This document shows positions 1 to 12,041 of a DNA stretch of 64,000 nt, piece after piece. Numbering within the stretch: position 1 is the stretch's first letter; every line of letters starts with the position of its first letter. Both the position numbers and the translations under genes were made by a program. This DNA comes from Diplosphaera chodatii (lineage: Eukaryota; Chlorophyta; Trebouxiophyceae; Prasiolales; Stichococcaceae): contig JAALGY010000052.1 in assembly GCA_032358165.1 (NCBI GenBank), positions 1,116,001 through 1,180,000 on the forward strand. Reading direction: 5' to 3'. The notes under the pieces are model-generated. The model did not search any database, was not told where the DNA came from, and saw nothing but the letters and a program-made list of their open reading frames with translations.

Positions 1-947
1 TCCAGCCGCTCCTGCAGGGCCGCCAGCTTGGCCGCCTCCGCTGCCGTGGCGCCCTGCGCTTCCTTCAGCTGGCTCTGCAGATGGCAATTGCCACGGCACG
101 TCAGCTGTGTTTGTGCACCAGACACGGCCGGCTGCCCTTGAATTGCTGTCACACTTGCTGCAGCACACAGCCCTGATGACCCAAAGCTGCTGCAGGCACC
201 TGTGCTGTGGCGACCTCGGCGCGCAGCTCCGCCAGCGCTGCCTCGTTCGCCACCACCGCAGCCTCGCGTGCCTTCTCCTCGGCCACCAGGTCAGTCATGA
301 GCGCCTCCAGGTCCGACTCTTGCCTGCCGGCAGTGTGTAGGATGCTGAAAGTCCTGATCCCTAATGTGCATCATATGCTCCAGCACCCCTTTGTGAGGGT
401 TGGCAGATCAGCCCGCTCCGTCAGCTCCTGGAAGGTTCCTTTCACCCCGATCACGTTTCTTCAAGGAGTGTGTGCACGCGGCACTGCTCACGAGCGGGTG
501 AGGTGGAGCAGGTGGCGGCCCGCTGCGCGCAGCCGCCGCATGTGCGCCGCCATGGCGTCCGCCTTGACCTTGGGGTCGTCCTTCTTCTTGAACGCCAGCT
601 TGTGCGCCAGGCAGTGCTCCAGCGTCCAGCCGGTGGCCGCTGCCACCGCGTCCCAATCCTCGCAGTCCTGTGGCGAGAGCGTGGCGTTGCTGGTGTGAGG
701 CCCTGTGCAGCTCCGGAAATTGAGTATCGGTGCATCGAGAACACGGACAGCTCCACAGCTTGGCCAGGCCTGGCGTCCAATCGTCACGGCGCACCATCGT
801 CACGGTGATGCCCGTGGTCGCTGCAGATGCTGTTGATGCTGCAGGTGCTGCCTTCTTGGCGGGGGGCTCCACATCCGCATCTTGGCCACTCAGCCGGCGC
901 TTGTTGCCCAGAGTGTTTTCCTGCGCCACAGGCGGAATGATAAGCAT
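1..947 (-). CDS. Coiled-coil protein of unknown function, 3' part outside the window
   Basis: Only the 5' part of the gene is visible; it leaves the window on the left. The ATG at 947 opens exon 1 (947-757), which has a Lys/Arg patch and an Ala-rich stretch (PPAKKAAPAAS). This joins in phase to exon 2 (689-492), which reads NATLSPQDCEDWDAVAAATG and then a Lys-rich helix. A later exon near 200-320 reads QESDLEALMTDLVAEEKARE, and the segment at 1-80 reads LQSQLKEAQGATAAEAAKL. Both have the heptad-like Glu/Ala/Leu composition of a coiled coil. The exon between about 345 and 490 could not be closed in phase. I do not recognise the family. The basic N-terminus would fit a nuclear protein, but that is inference. 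Confidence 0.5.
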
Positions 948-1755
948 TGACCGCCTGCACTCCGCGCTTCACAACACACAGCTAGCCGAACAAACAAGAA
1001 CAGGCACGCACCATTTCCGTCAGCGGCCCTTCCCACGGGGGATGCGGGATCTTGCTGCTCATTGTTGCAGAGCCAGTTGTCAAGCTCGAAGCGCTAGACC
1101 CCCACCCTTGCCTGCATGCGCTTCAGCGTGCAGCCATGCAGTTCAGCTGCCACGCAGCCTTATGGCTGCCTTTCACGTCGAGACGGAGACCTGAGCTGCT
1201 TGCAATGCAGATTATCCTGGCGAGAGCTGTCGATCCCAAATGCAACGAGGCCTTGCACCACGCCAGTCCCCGCCAACCTCCGGCAACACTGGCCTGATCA
1301 AGCAACAGGCAAACGCTTGAAGCACATGAAGTCTTATCTGCGCGTCGACCGTCGAGCGTGCGATGCGTGAGTCCGGGTTGTGTTACCGACAGACAGAGAT
1401 CCAGGGTATACGTTTCGTAGGCGCAGGTGCTTCCACTGCTGCCACGCTTCCCGCCAATGTCCACTGACCACTGTCAGACAGGAAGGGATTGCTCGAGGGG
1501 CAAATGGTCACGAACCTCGAGTCTGTCGCATCTGAGCATCGCTAGCATCCACGCAGCCAGGCAGTAGCCGTTTGCTCGCTGTCTTGTTATGTTTAGCATG
1601 CATCACAATGCCGCATCTGCAGTACTCTAGATTATTGACATGAACAGGACCCTGCGTTGCTTGATGGTCGGCTGTGGAAGTCAAGGCTCTACCGTTGAGC
1701 ACTTGCTGCGGACGTGCTTGGCATAGACGGTGCACACTGCGGCAGGCTCTGCTTC
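948..1755. other. Intergenic, divergent promoter region
   Basis: About 800 bases between the start of the coiled-coil gene (-) and the start of the STK19 homologue (+). No reading frame here has the codon composition of the neighbouring exons. I see no RNA gene or repeat. It presumably holds both promoters. Confidence 0.5.
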
Positions 1756-4117
1756 ATGGCATATGGCGGATCCTGGCCCAGCGCCAAGCGGCAGCGCACA
1801 AAGCGCCGGGAGGTGCCGGACCTGAATCCCAGCGATGCAGGGTTCATCCCCGAGGTGTCCCTCCCGAACTTTGCTGCCGCAGCCCAGCGCGACGCTGCGC
1901 GCACAGCGGTGCAAGGCTACTCACAGGTTTGGCGTCTCACCAGGGCATCGTGCTCATCTCCATGTGCACTGTAAAAGTTGTTTCGTGCAGTGTGCTTTCG
2001 TACCAGCAAGAGCATTGCTCGCAGCGGGCAACAACCTGACCTGCCCGCGCTGCTTTGCAGGCACAGCAGCATGTGGTGGATTTGCTACAGCAGGCCCAGC
2101 AGCAGCGGCGCACGCTTCGGCCTGCCGCTACACAGACCACGGCCGCAGCTGGATTGCAGCAGCAGCCGCCCGTGCCGGCGACACAGCGCGGCCCCGAGGG
2201 CGTGCTGGCCGATGATGATGATGACGCAGATGCAGCAGATGGGGTGGCAACGGCAGCAGTTGAAGCAGCACTGCAGCCGGGCGGTGGCGAAGCCACGGGC
2301 ACGAGCGACACAATGGCGGCGCTGCTGCTGCTGGCGGCACAGTTTCCGGTTGCGGCCCGCGCCGCTGGACTGCCGCCCATCATGCTGAAGGCGCAGGTGT
2401 ACAGCATAGTGGCGGACCGCACCGCCGTGGACCGTGAATTGGAGGAGCTGCGGTGGGTCTCGGGACCTAGTCTGATGTGATGCAATCTTGTGGAGTCATG
2501 CATGAGCACGCTGCATGTATTCACGTGAACAACTGGTGCAAGCTCGTACCTGGTTGCTGATATGTCAGCCGATTGTGGCGTTCAGTCACCCAATCTGCAT
2601 CAATGCCTGGTGCACAGCAGACAAGCCTGCAGCATGTTGGTCTCAACAGGGTCCAAGGCGTGGTGCGCATCTTCAAGCTTGCCTCCGGGGCAGCAGACGA
2701 GTACGCCTTCATGTTCCAGCAGGACTACACTGCAGTGGTGCGGCAGCAGCAGGCCAAACTGGCCGCTAAACAGACACCCGCGTCGCAGCTGGCCGTCTTC
2801 GACTGGTTCCTGCACTCTGTGGTGCCTGCATGCCCTGAGGTGAACATGACAGGACCTGGTGCTTGCCATCGTGAAAGATGCGAGCAGCTCAATTGCAAAG
2901 CTCAACAGCAGGAGGGGCAATATCACCAGCCCATCAGCTTCAAACTAGGTTGTGCAGGCACCAGCAGGGTTGGACCGTGACCAGAAACAGGGCTACGACC
3001 GCGGACTGTGTGCGTGTGTGTTCCCAGGTGTATGTCCCGCATCGCCAACTCCTGACGCTGCTTGCGCGGCCGCTGCCAGCCGTAAATGCAGCTGCAGCTG
3101 GACAGACGCCATCAGCATCTGGCCTCGAGCCTGTGGCGGCCAGCAGCGCTGCCGTCGCACAGCAGGGCAATGGCAGTGTGACAGTCCCTCCGCGGCGGCT
3201 GCTTCGGCCGGTGAGGCGAAATGGTGCCAGGGCACCTGCTGCTGGACAAGGTGCAACAAGGGCTGCTGCGGCTCATGGCACAGCACCACCGATCCTGGCA
3301 GCCGACAGTCCCAGCGAAGCAGCAGGCAGCAGTCGAGGTGTTGGCAGCTCTGCAGCTGGACAGCCTGTACCCGATGGTGCGGATGCCGCTGATGCAGTCA
3401 ATGCGCAGCCCCATAAGGTGACTGACATCCACGTGACGTTGCTGCTCAACGCGGGGCTGCTCGCCCGCCACGCCAGCGACCGCGGGCTGTACCTCTTTGG
3501 CGTCCCCAACACCGGGCCCCTGGTGCGAGCGTGTCGGCTGTAATTCTCAACGGTGTCCTGCAAATCGTTGTCCTGCAACGCTGGGCTGCCTTCAGACATA
3601 TTGGGCTCCGCCTGTGTGCAATGCTCCTGGTTCTGGTCCAGACAGCTGCCTGCATGCAGTAGCATGGCTGTACCGCTTCTGGAGGCTGGTATGCAATGCT
3701 GCAACGTCTGCAGCATTGGTTCGCCCAACGCCGCAGGTGAAGAGCATGGCGAAGGGGCGGGCGGAGCTGCTGGGCCTCATTGCGCGCCGCAAGTACGGCG
3801 AGCTGATGGAGCGCGACCTGGCGGACCGCCGGCTGCAGCGCTCCACGCTGGACATCAGGTGCACGCGGCCCCTGCTGAATGTTGTCGTTGTTGATGTCGA
3901 ACCCGACCACGACTCCGCCCTGCCGTCCTTCCAGCACCATCAGGCCCAATCGGCGCCGTGTGCACTCAAACTTGTGCACCCTGGAACGCAGCCGGCCGCT
4001 GACGCGCCACCATGCACGTGCCGCAGGTTCCATGTGCGGGATCTCATCGGTCACGGCGAGCTGCAGCGCGTGCACACCACTTCGGGGCCACTGCTGCGTG
4101 CTGTGAAACGCAGCTGA
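1756..4117 (+). CDS. STK19: STK19 homologue (winged-helix DNA-binding protein of transcription-coupled repair)
   Basis: Six exons close in phase: 1756-1926, 2061-2452, 2650-2839, 3028-3522, 3737-3858 and 4027-4117, giving 486 aa. Features of the STK19 family appear in order: a basic N-terminus (AKRQRTKRRE), the first winged-helix core (LPPIMLKAQVYSIVADRT), a strand pair (GVVRIFKL), then LLLNAGLLARHASDRGLYLF, the KGRAELLGLIARRKYGELM helix, and the C-terminal hallmark FHVRDLIGHG followed by TTSGPLLR. STK19 was named as a kinase, but it has no kinase fold. In animals it is a nuclear winged-helix protein that acts in transcription-coupled repair. The alga differs in a Gln/Ala-rich, acidic linker before the core (about residues 60-130) and an Ala-rich stretch in exon 4. 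Exon 4 could hide a short extra intron, because another frame is open at 3221-3421. Confidence 0.87.
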
Positions 4118-4575
4118 CTGCTGATCGGTCAACAAGCATGCGACCGACCGCTCATGAGGGTTCAATGTCAGATGAGCAATGTGGTGAGCAGCTGCTTGTT
4201 GCAGTCATGCATATTCGAAGCACCGAGGCAACCCTCGTATCATTTCCTCAATTTGGCTGTGTTGACTGGTTTGAGCGAGCACTTCCTTGGCAGGTCCGAG
4301 ATCCGATCTGCAGCTTCGGCGCAGCGCACACAGTGTCGGACGACAATGCCCAACACTCGCCAGCACCACGGTCGGCACAAGCGCGCTAGCTTACACCGGT
4401 GGGTCTAGGACGGCTTCCTGCATTAACCTTCACGTGCTGCACATGATCACTGCGTACAGCTCACAGCCGATCCCTTGGACCGGCCGGCCCCTGCTTAATC
4501 AGCTCAACAGGCTGACTGGCGTGTCTGCTGGCGCAGGACTCGACGTTGCCAACGCTTGCACGAACAGCGGGCAAC
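4118..4575. other. Intergenic
   Basis: About 460 bases between the STK19 stop and the next ATG. No TGTAA signal, conserved reading frame or repeat was found. Confidence 0.5.
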
Positions 4576-5895
4576 ATGTCAAACGTGAGCGTCTTTGTCT
4601 GGAATATCTGTGCATGTGCATCAGGCACGCACCAGCACGACTGTTGTGGCAAACCCTAGACTGTTGTCGACTGCGACGTTGCATAGCATGCCGCAACACC
4701 CATGTTGCTCTGGATCGCTCATGATTTTGCGTGGCGCGTTGTTGGCTGAGGTGATCGCGACACCAGTCTGCCTTCATAGAGCGCACGTCGTGATCTGGTG
4801 GCTGCTGCACATGTGCAGCTGATCCACAAGGCAGAGGACAAGGTCAAGGGCATGATGCATCACAAGAAGGCCGAAGGCGAGTCGCAAGGCGGTGGAGCGG
4901 GAGTCCGTCATGGCAATGTAGGTTGCGTGCAGGTTACTGCAGCGGTTGCAAGCACATGTTTGTTCCGTACCCTGCTCAACTTGTTTCGATGATCAACGTA
5001 CCCTACCATGTTGGGTGCGGACAAAATACCTGGCACTGCAGGTTGACGGGGCGGACACTGGCGACTACGACCCTGCTGACCACTTCCAGAAGCCGCACAC
5101 CAAGGTCTGACTCGTCGTCACAGTCTTTTGGCGGTGGTTTCGTGGCTTGCGGCACATACTGATAACTTGTGCGTGTACTGACGTTTGCGCGAGATTCATC
5201 GCTGACTGCTGCCGTGACGCTGCTGATGGCTGCTGCAGGAGAACACACACCACGCTGGCAACGAGAACCTAGGTGCTGGCCCCGCCAACCCGGTGAACAT
5301 CTGGCTAACATATGGAAAGTACACAAGTAGCTCATTGACGTCATTGCATCTCTAATGCTACCAACGATACGACAACCTGATCTTGACATAGTGACACTGT
5401 GGCATGAAGGGTGGTGGTGTGAACACTGGCGCAACTACTGACTATGGTAGCACTCTTGTGGGGGACAAGGTGCTCGTTGGCCCACACTCTGCATCATTGA
5501 AGTTGTTTTGTTGGCCTTGCTCCCTCCTTCGGCTGTTCGTCACAGGCACCATATGCAGCAGAGGTCGTACAGCGGCTACTGAAGCCTGCACGCTTCCATG
5601 TAGACCACTGGCGGTGCGGCCTATGGTGCCACAGGCGATCCCTATGGCAGCGGTGGAGCAGGGATCGTGGATTCTCAGGGCGGTGGTCTGGGTGAGCATC
5701 TGCCTCCATCAGCTCTGCGCTGCAAGTTTGAGGAATGCTTCCGAGCTGCCGACCAGTAGAGTCTCGCAAGCTCAGCAGTCATGCGTGTCCAGCAGTGCAA
5801 ATAAGTGCAAGTCGCCTGCCGTCGCACATCCTGCAGGTGGTGCGGGCGGGGCGGGTCCTGCCCAGGAGTCGTCGTTTGGCGCAGGCCGCGCATAA
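4576..5895 (+). CDS. Small Gly-rich hydrophilic protein, LEA/dehydrin-like
   Basis: The model has seven or eight very short exons, nearly all in phase 0: 4576-4584 (only Met-Ser-Asn), 4819-4917, 5042-5104, 5239-5292, 5410-5469, a possible 18-nt exon near 5545, 5604-5691 and 5837-5895. The product is about 145 aa and contains almost no hydrophobic residues. A Lys-rich helix comes first (HKAEDKVKGMMHHKKAEG), similar to a degenerate dehydrin K-segment. Then come DGADTGDYDPADHFQKPHTK, ENTHHAGNENLGAGPANP and a Gly/Tyr-rich tail (AAYGATGDPYGSGGAG, ending FGAGRA). There is no signal peptide or membrane segment. The composition fits a disordered stress protein of the dehydrin/LEA type. That function is inferred from composition only, with no diagnostic Y- or S-segment. 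Codon choice and splice sites look normal. The weakest point is the 5410 acceptor. Confidence 0.55.
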
Positions 5896-6753
5896 GCCTT
5901 GCATGCATCTGGGACCTGCCAGCCTCTATCTTTACAAGCGTGGGCAGGAGTGTTGCTACCTGCCAAACACTCGGAAACGCAACGAACCTTGTTTTGAGGC
6001 TTCAGCGGACATCTGTGATCATGCAATACTAATCGTCAACCTCATCAGTTTCCTGCCATCCAGTTCTACATTGGCTTTCTTCTGATAAACAGTTGGCCGT
6101 CGTGGCCGTGAACATCAGTATGACCGGGCGCTGCCAACTGATTGCAATGGCCAAGTGCCTGACATAATCAACACAGGGCAGGGCTGCATGTTGTCTGACA
6201 ACCCGAGACGCTGACCATAGCCTGCCGGAGCCTCGGCTGCTTGCTGAACGCTCTGAAAACATGGGACTGGTCGCGCTTCTCTATTGCGGCTGATGCGTCT
6301 CGGTGGCACCTTATCGGTTGCAGTAGTAGTCAACGGGTGCGTTCGACGACGACGGCCGCGTGTGCACCGGCAGATGTCAGGAGGCTTCGAATGCTGTTCA
6401 AACCTCTCATAGATCTTATGAAAACGTGATAAAGGTCAGTAGATTCCAGAGAATCTCGCGCAATGTGCACTTGCGTGTGTTCTGCTTGCGTGTTTCCATC
6501 CCTTGGGCAACGAGCAAGGGAAGCAGATGGACACACCTGCAGCACATATATGTGTATGATAGCGGCGATGAGTCCTCATCGACTTATTTTGTGTTTGATC
6601 GCAGACTGCACTGTCTCTCATAAGTTTCCCATTGCTGTGGGCGTGCGCAGGATCAAGCACAAGCGCAGGCGTCCAATCTGCAGTGCAACATCAGAACTGA
6701 CCAGGGGTACCGCCAAAGTCTTCAGCTGACATTCCAGAGCATAGCTACCAGGT
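5896..6753. other. Intergenic
   Basis: About 860 bases with no coding-like frame, RNA gene or repeat that I can support. It holds the 3' end of the hydrophilic gene and the promoter of the secreted glycosidase-like gene. Confidence 0.5.
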
Positions 6754-9700
6754 ATGGGGCCGCGTTTGGCAGCTGCGGCCGCACTGCAGCTTGCCCTGCT
6801 GGCTGCCACAGCATCAGCACAGCCACTCGCTGCGACAGTGTCCCCTCCTTCGCCATCGCTGTCCATCTCCGCGGTGGTCGCGGTGGAGGCAGCACAGCAG
6901 GCGGCCGCCGCCGAGGCACAGCGGGTGCAGCAGGTCACTGCGGAGGCGTATGCTGCACAGTCCGGCGGCCTGACGCAAGCGGAGGCCTTCTCCCGCGACA
7001 TCAATCAGCCGGATGTGCGCAGCGTGTGTGAACATATGTGTGCAATATTGCAAGGCTGCCAAGCATGTCTTGGTCTTCCACAAGGACGTTTACAGGATGA
7101 TCACGCTGGCTGCTAAGACATCTGGACCATATCGATGGTTGCGTGAGCAGGCTGCTGACCTGGCGTCGGCTGTGCTGTCGGTGGAGCGCGCCTCGATTGT
7201 GGACCTGTCCGAGGGCTTCGTGGCGCCGCTGCCGCTGCAGCCTCCAGCGCCGCCACCGAGCACCCCGCCACCCGGCGCTGGTGCAGAATCAGGTCATCTG
7301 GGAGGCAGCGCTCACGCGTGCAGCAGTTGCCTACAAAGATCTTGATATGATTGCCCAGGCATCAACATCATCTGCTGAGCTTCGACAGACGCTCTCCATG
7401 CTAAATGATACTCGTATGTAGACTATGACTGTATGTGGACGTCTGCAGCATGCATCACAATGCAGTTGGGGAGTCCCTGGACTCCAGGGCGACCCTGTGC
7501 GGCAATGGCGTGTGCGACGCTGACGCCTTTGAGAACTGCAGCACGTGCCCCCAGGACTGCTTGAGAGATGACGGCAGGCCATGTCCTCGGGTCGGGATGC
7601 TCTATGCCGTCTGGCACTGGTGGGTGTCCTGCTCTCCCCCAATCAGGACAACAAGTGCTGCATTTGGTTGTAAAGGCCAACACAGCCAAACAGGGGGACA
7701 TTGTGTTCGTCTTGATGGATCCGGCACAACCGGCCTTGCTTGGCGTGGGACAGGGTGCAGATGATGCCACCTCCCCTTGCAGGCCAGCCTGGAACGCAGT
7801 GCAGCTGACGCTGAAGATGGGCAAGCCCTTCCTGTCGGTGGAGGACGTGCTGCGCTCCCGCACGCACACCGCCAACGGCACCACCACCGGCGCCTCCTTC
7901 CGCGACATCGTCTTCGGCAACGGCCTCGCCGGCGAGTCCATGCTGTTCCACTGGCAGGTGCACTTCGATACTTCTGTGCTGGTGTGAAGTGTAGGCGTGA
8001 ATCAACCTGCAGAAGGACTACCTCACATACAGCCTCAACAACACCGGTGATTTTATGCCATGCGCACCAAGTGGCACCGTGCTGTGTATCTCGCTTGCAG
8101 CACGAGCCGCAGAACGGGGTGTATTGCATCTATCATAGCCGCGAGCAGGGCGACCTCAACTACAACTACACCCACGAGGTAAGCAGAGATGCCACCAACC
8201 GTGATGAGTGCCTGAAAGGCCTACCCTCACACCCGACACATGCGCTGTCAACGCATGCCACCCCACTTGGGCTGGGTTTCCTACCATACAGGGAGCCTAC
8301 CAAACATATACAAATCAGCCAGACTGCCCAGGGTACCAGGACATCCTGCGCCGGCATGCCCTGCAGCTCATTGCTGCTGGAATTGACCATGTCCTGGTGA
8401 CTGTGCAACCATGCATCTATGTTCCCCATGTGTACGTTGACCTTGAGCATACCTCACAAGGTAATGGGCTCCTTAAGTAACTGAGTGTTGGAGTATGCTC
8501 ATGTAGGTGGACATGACGAACCTGAACAAGTACACCGCCACCTCTGACGCGATACAGCTGCGCCCCTTTGAAGTGCTGGTCGAGGAGTGGGCAAAGCTGC
8601 GCCGCCAGGTGTGTGCTGCCACTGTGCTGAGTCAGGACGTACTGATGGCCGTAGAAGCTATGCTGTTGCATTTGCTGAGTATATGTGACGCCATTGAGGG
8701 TCACATTTCAGAGCTCCTGATGTGGTCTGACGCTGCAGGGCATCAAGACGCCAGATATTGCGGCCTGGCAGCGCTTTGCTCAGGCGCCAGCCACATTTGC
8801 CACCACTACTGATGCAGCATCAGAAATGTGAGGCACCTGATCATGCCCTGCCAGTCTTGCACCGCAAAACCATCATGCACATGCATCTCGCCAACTGCTG
8901 CACACCATTGTATGGCGGCTTTAAGTACATAAAGTGAAATCTATATCGCAGTTCCACCCTGTGTCACCTGCCGCAGGTACCCGCGCATTCTGGCGGTGTA
9001 CAACATACCCGAGTATGACCGCATGTTCCTGCGCGACGCCGCCACCGGCCGCAAGATCTTCGTGTACCCCACGTTCCCAGGCTTCGACCCCGCCTTCACC
9101 GCGGACATTCAGTCCAACGGCGGACGGAACGACATCGTGACTGTGCGCACGCATGGCTGCATATGCTGGGATGTGTTGCCTGTTCGCAAACAAGGCCCTG
9201 CAGGAGAGCAATGGCAGCTCGAGCAACCGCACTGTTCATAGGTAGTTCAGGATACGCCCAGCGACTGAAGTGGTGGTGGTTTGCTGTGGGTCAGCATGCA
9301 TGTGGTTGTGGTGCAGGTGCCAATGTGGGTGAATGGCCACAGCCGCGGCGAGTGGTCCTTCATGTCCTTCTGCAGCAAGCCGGGCTTCATCACCGACGAC
9401 TCCTGCAACCAGCCCATCACCCGCAACACACAGGTGCTGTTCATAGGATGTGGGCTTGCACTGCAGCCATGGTGATGCCAGGCCAGCTGAGATGCTCCTC
9501 AATGTGCAGAGCGCCGCATTCACATATGCCAGGGGATGTCTGTGTGGAGTATGATGCTCCCTGAGGTCAGTGGGTGGCAACGGTGAAGTCGGACTATGCT
9601 GACGGCGAGATGCTTGCGTCACAGGTGATTGGCGGCAGCCAGCTGGCGGTGGCGCCCAGCTACCAGATCAGCTGGGGCAGCACGCCCTGGAACTCGGCAG

Positions 9701-11778
9701 GCATCTGGGACGGCCTCACCTTCCGCAAGCAGTTTGAGAAGGCCTTCCAGGTGTCCATACCAGAATGTCGATCACCAAGTGGGTGGTGTGACAGCGTTCT
9801 ACAAATTTGTGGCAAATGCCCTGTGTGGACTTGCCCTCTTTGTCACTGAGAACAAACAAAGGAGTGATTCAATATGTTGTTTGGACACCAATGTGGGGCT
9901 TTTGCGCTCCTCACGCAGTGTAGCTTGTGCTGCTTGCAGAGGCAGCCGGACTGGCTGTTCCTGTCGTCCTGGAACGAGTTCATCGCGCAGCCGCAGGTCG
10001 CCCCGCAGCGGTCCATGGGCCTCGAAACCGATGCCTCCGTCGGCAGCCTGGCCTTTGTGGTAACTTGCTGGCAAGATGGCCAAAGTCCGGCATCACTGAT
10101 ATGTGTACCTGAACATGCGCAGAGCTGGTGATGTCAGAGTCCAAGTCATTATGGCATGCTGAGTCACTTCGCTGCTCCACCGCCAGGACACATATGGCGC
10201 TGCATTTGGACGGGACATCGAGCCCACTCTGCAGAACGGAGACTTCATCTATCAAGTGTGGCGCAGCAGGCCTCGCTATGTTCTTGGAGCTTGTCGAACA
10301 ACAGTCGCCTGCACTACTGCTGCTTTGTTGCTTGGAATGTCCTGATGCTATGTTTCGACCAACCAGCTTGCGCTCTACATGGATGCAGATAATGGCGTCA
10401 TGTCTGCGAGTATTGCACTCGGGTGCCAAGAACTGCAGCGATGCCAAGGAGCCATGCTGCCAAGGTTTGTGTCCCACTCCCATTGTGCTTACATCAGCAT
10501 GCCGTTGCGAGATCGCTGCCGAGTATAACTGCTTGTGAACCTGCAGGCGGTAATTTCAGTGATCGCTTTCAGTACTTCAACAATGAGAAGGATGGCACCT
10601 TTGGCATGTATGCAAGGTAACTGGCCTGACACGTGCTGCTAGAACAATTGGATGGCACGGGGACATTCTTGCCATAACCATGCCACCTCCTGGATACAGC
10701 ACCGTGGGACCTGACGCCTCCCGCCTCCCGCTTTATATCTGCTCTCAGCTCCCAGCAGATGCTGTTGGCCCACCGCCGTCCGCAGATGCCATTGTGAGCA
10801 GCACTGGAGATGCTGCATCACCGCCAAACTTTTTCCGCAGACTGCAACGACCACCGCGCCGCATGCGCCCTCCCGCCTCCAGGCATGCCTTCCATCGTGT
10901 GTGTTGCACATTTGTAGGTGTGCCACTCTGCACAAGTGGCATACAGCTCTACATGCGCACTTGCAGCAACAATGCTGTTTCTTATGATCTGCTGAGGGCC
11001 ATGCAGCATAGCATGATCTGATCCCATCTTGGTGACGACGTGCTGGGTGTGGTGGGAAACCAGGGATGCTGCGCAGCCCCCCCAACAGCCACCCGCTATG
11101 CAGCGGCACTTCGACAGAGCGGCGAAGCAGGAGCACCGGCGCAGGCGGAGGCTGCAGCGGCAGCTACAGCAGGGGCATGGGACTGGGGACAGACCTCCCA
11201 AGTCACCCATGCCGTGGCAGCTGCTGCACAGACCCATGTGACAACATGCACATGCGCACGCCCTCGAGTCTCCAGCATGCATCCTAGTATACAGATGTTG
11301 CTGGCCAACCGCCAGTGTGCTGCGCTGGAGTTTATACAGCATAGTGGCATTCATGGGCACCAGGTGGCGAGCACTCTTGCCGCTGGCATCCTACAGCCAG
11401 GCACCTGACCGCTCCTTCCAAACATGCTGCAGGCCTCCTGGCAGCCCTGATAGCCGCTCAGGACGCACTTTCCTGTCAACCAACTCCAAGTGCGAGGACC
11501 GGTTTGGTCAGCCGAGTGCCCAGCTACTCGGCTATGTGTCCTCCATCAAGGTGGGTGGTGGCTGGCTAAGGACCTCTCGAGTGGCAGGATGACAGCAACC
11601 GCATCTTGATGCTGGTTTTGATGCCGGTGAAGTGATCTACATTCATGCACTGCAGGGTGGTGGCTTCCTGCGCACACTGCGGAGGTGCAGGAGCACAAAA
11701 GGCATTCCGCGCTACTCGCTCACAGATGCATGTTCCACTGAAACACCGTTCGATGGCATTCTAGGGTATGTCAGATGA
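6754..11778 (+). CDS. Secreted glycosidase-like TIM-barrel protein with Cys-rich module
   Basis: The ATG at 6754 gives a clear signal peptide (Leu/Ala-rich core ending ATASAQ). Exons that close well: 6754-7023, 7151-7280, 7466-7619, 7783-7957, then 8101-8178, 8292-8396, 8507-8608, 8739-8827, 8977-9142, 9317-9433, 9625-9750, 9940-10059, 10187-10255, ..., to about 11550, and 11656-11778. After a Pro-rich linker comes a compact Cys motif (LCGNGVCDADAFENCSTCPQDC without its first residue). The barrel-like body follows, with RVGMLYAVWHW, YPRILAVYNIPEYDRMF, DWLFLSSWNEFIAQPQ and DTYGAAFGRDIEPT. The Trp-Asn-Glu triplet resembles the catalytic strand of clan-A-like glycosidases. The C-terminus carries two copies of a short module ending LLGYVSS and ILGYVR. 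The substrate is unknown and a cell-wall or extracellular role is inferred. The junction 8013-8046 to 8101 does not close in phase, and 10256-11400 is not fully resolved. Confidence 0.65.
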
Positions 11779-11868
11779 TGCTGGGGTGTTGTGGCAGATT
11801 GCCACAGTAAGAGACAAAGCACTCGACAGCATCAGGTCGGCTTAAAACGGATGATTGGTGTAGGAATA

Positions 11869-11873
11869 TTACA
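11869..11873 (-). promoter_or_regulatory. Putative poly(A) signal TGTAA
   Basis: TGTAA on the minus strand, about 170 nt after the peroxiredoxin stop. TGTAA is the usual green-algal poly(A) signal. Confidence 0.45.
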
Positions 11874-11985
11874 AGTGTGACTTGAACAGTTCGAAGTATC
11901 CAGCATACCCTGCTTGAAGTATCCGTGTGACTGGCTGATGCTGTCGATGCTAGCACTGATGTCCTCTCCAGCCTCCACAGAGTGC

Positions 11986-11990
11986 TGTAA
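11986..11990 (+). promoter_or_regulatory. Putative poly(A) signal TGTAA
   Basis: TGTAA about 210 nt after the stop of the secreted glycosidase-like gene. The two convergent transcripts probably overlap here. Confidence 0.45.
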
Positions 11991-12041
11991 TCCATCCACC
12001 AATCAGAAGCATGTTGCTCGTGGACCCGGGGCCTTCACCTC

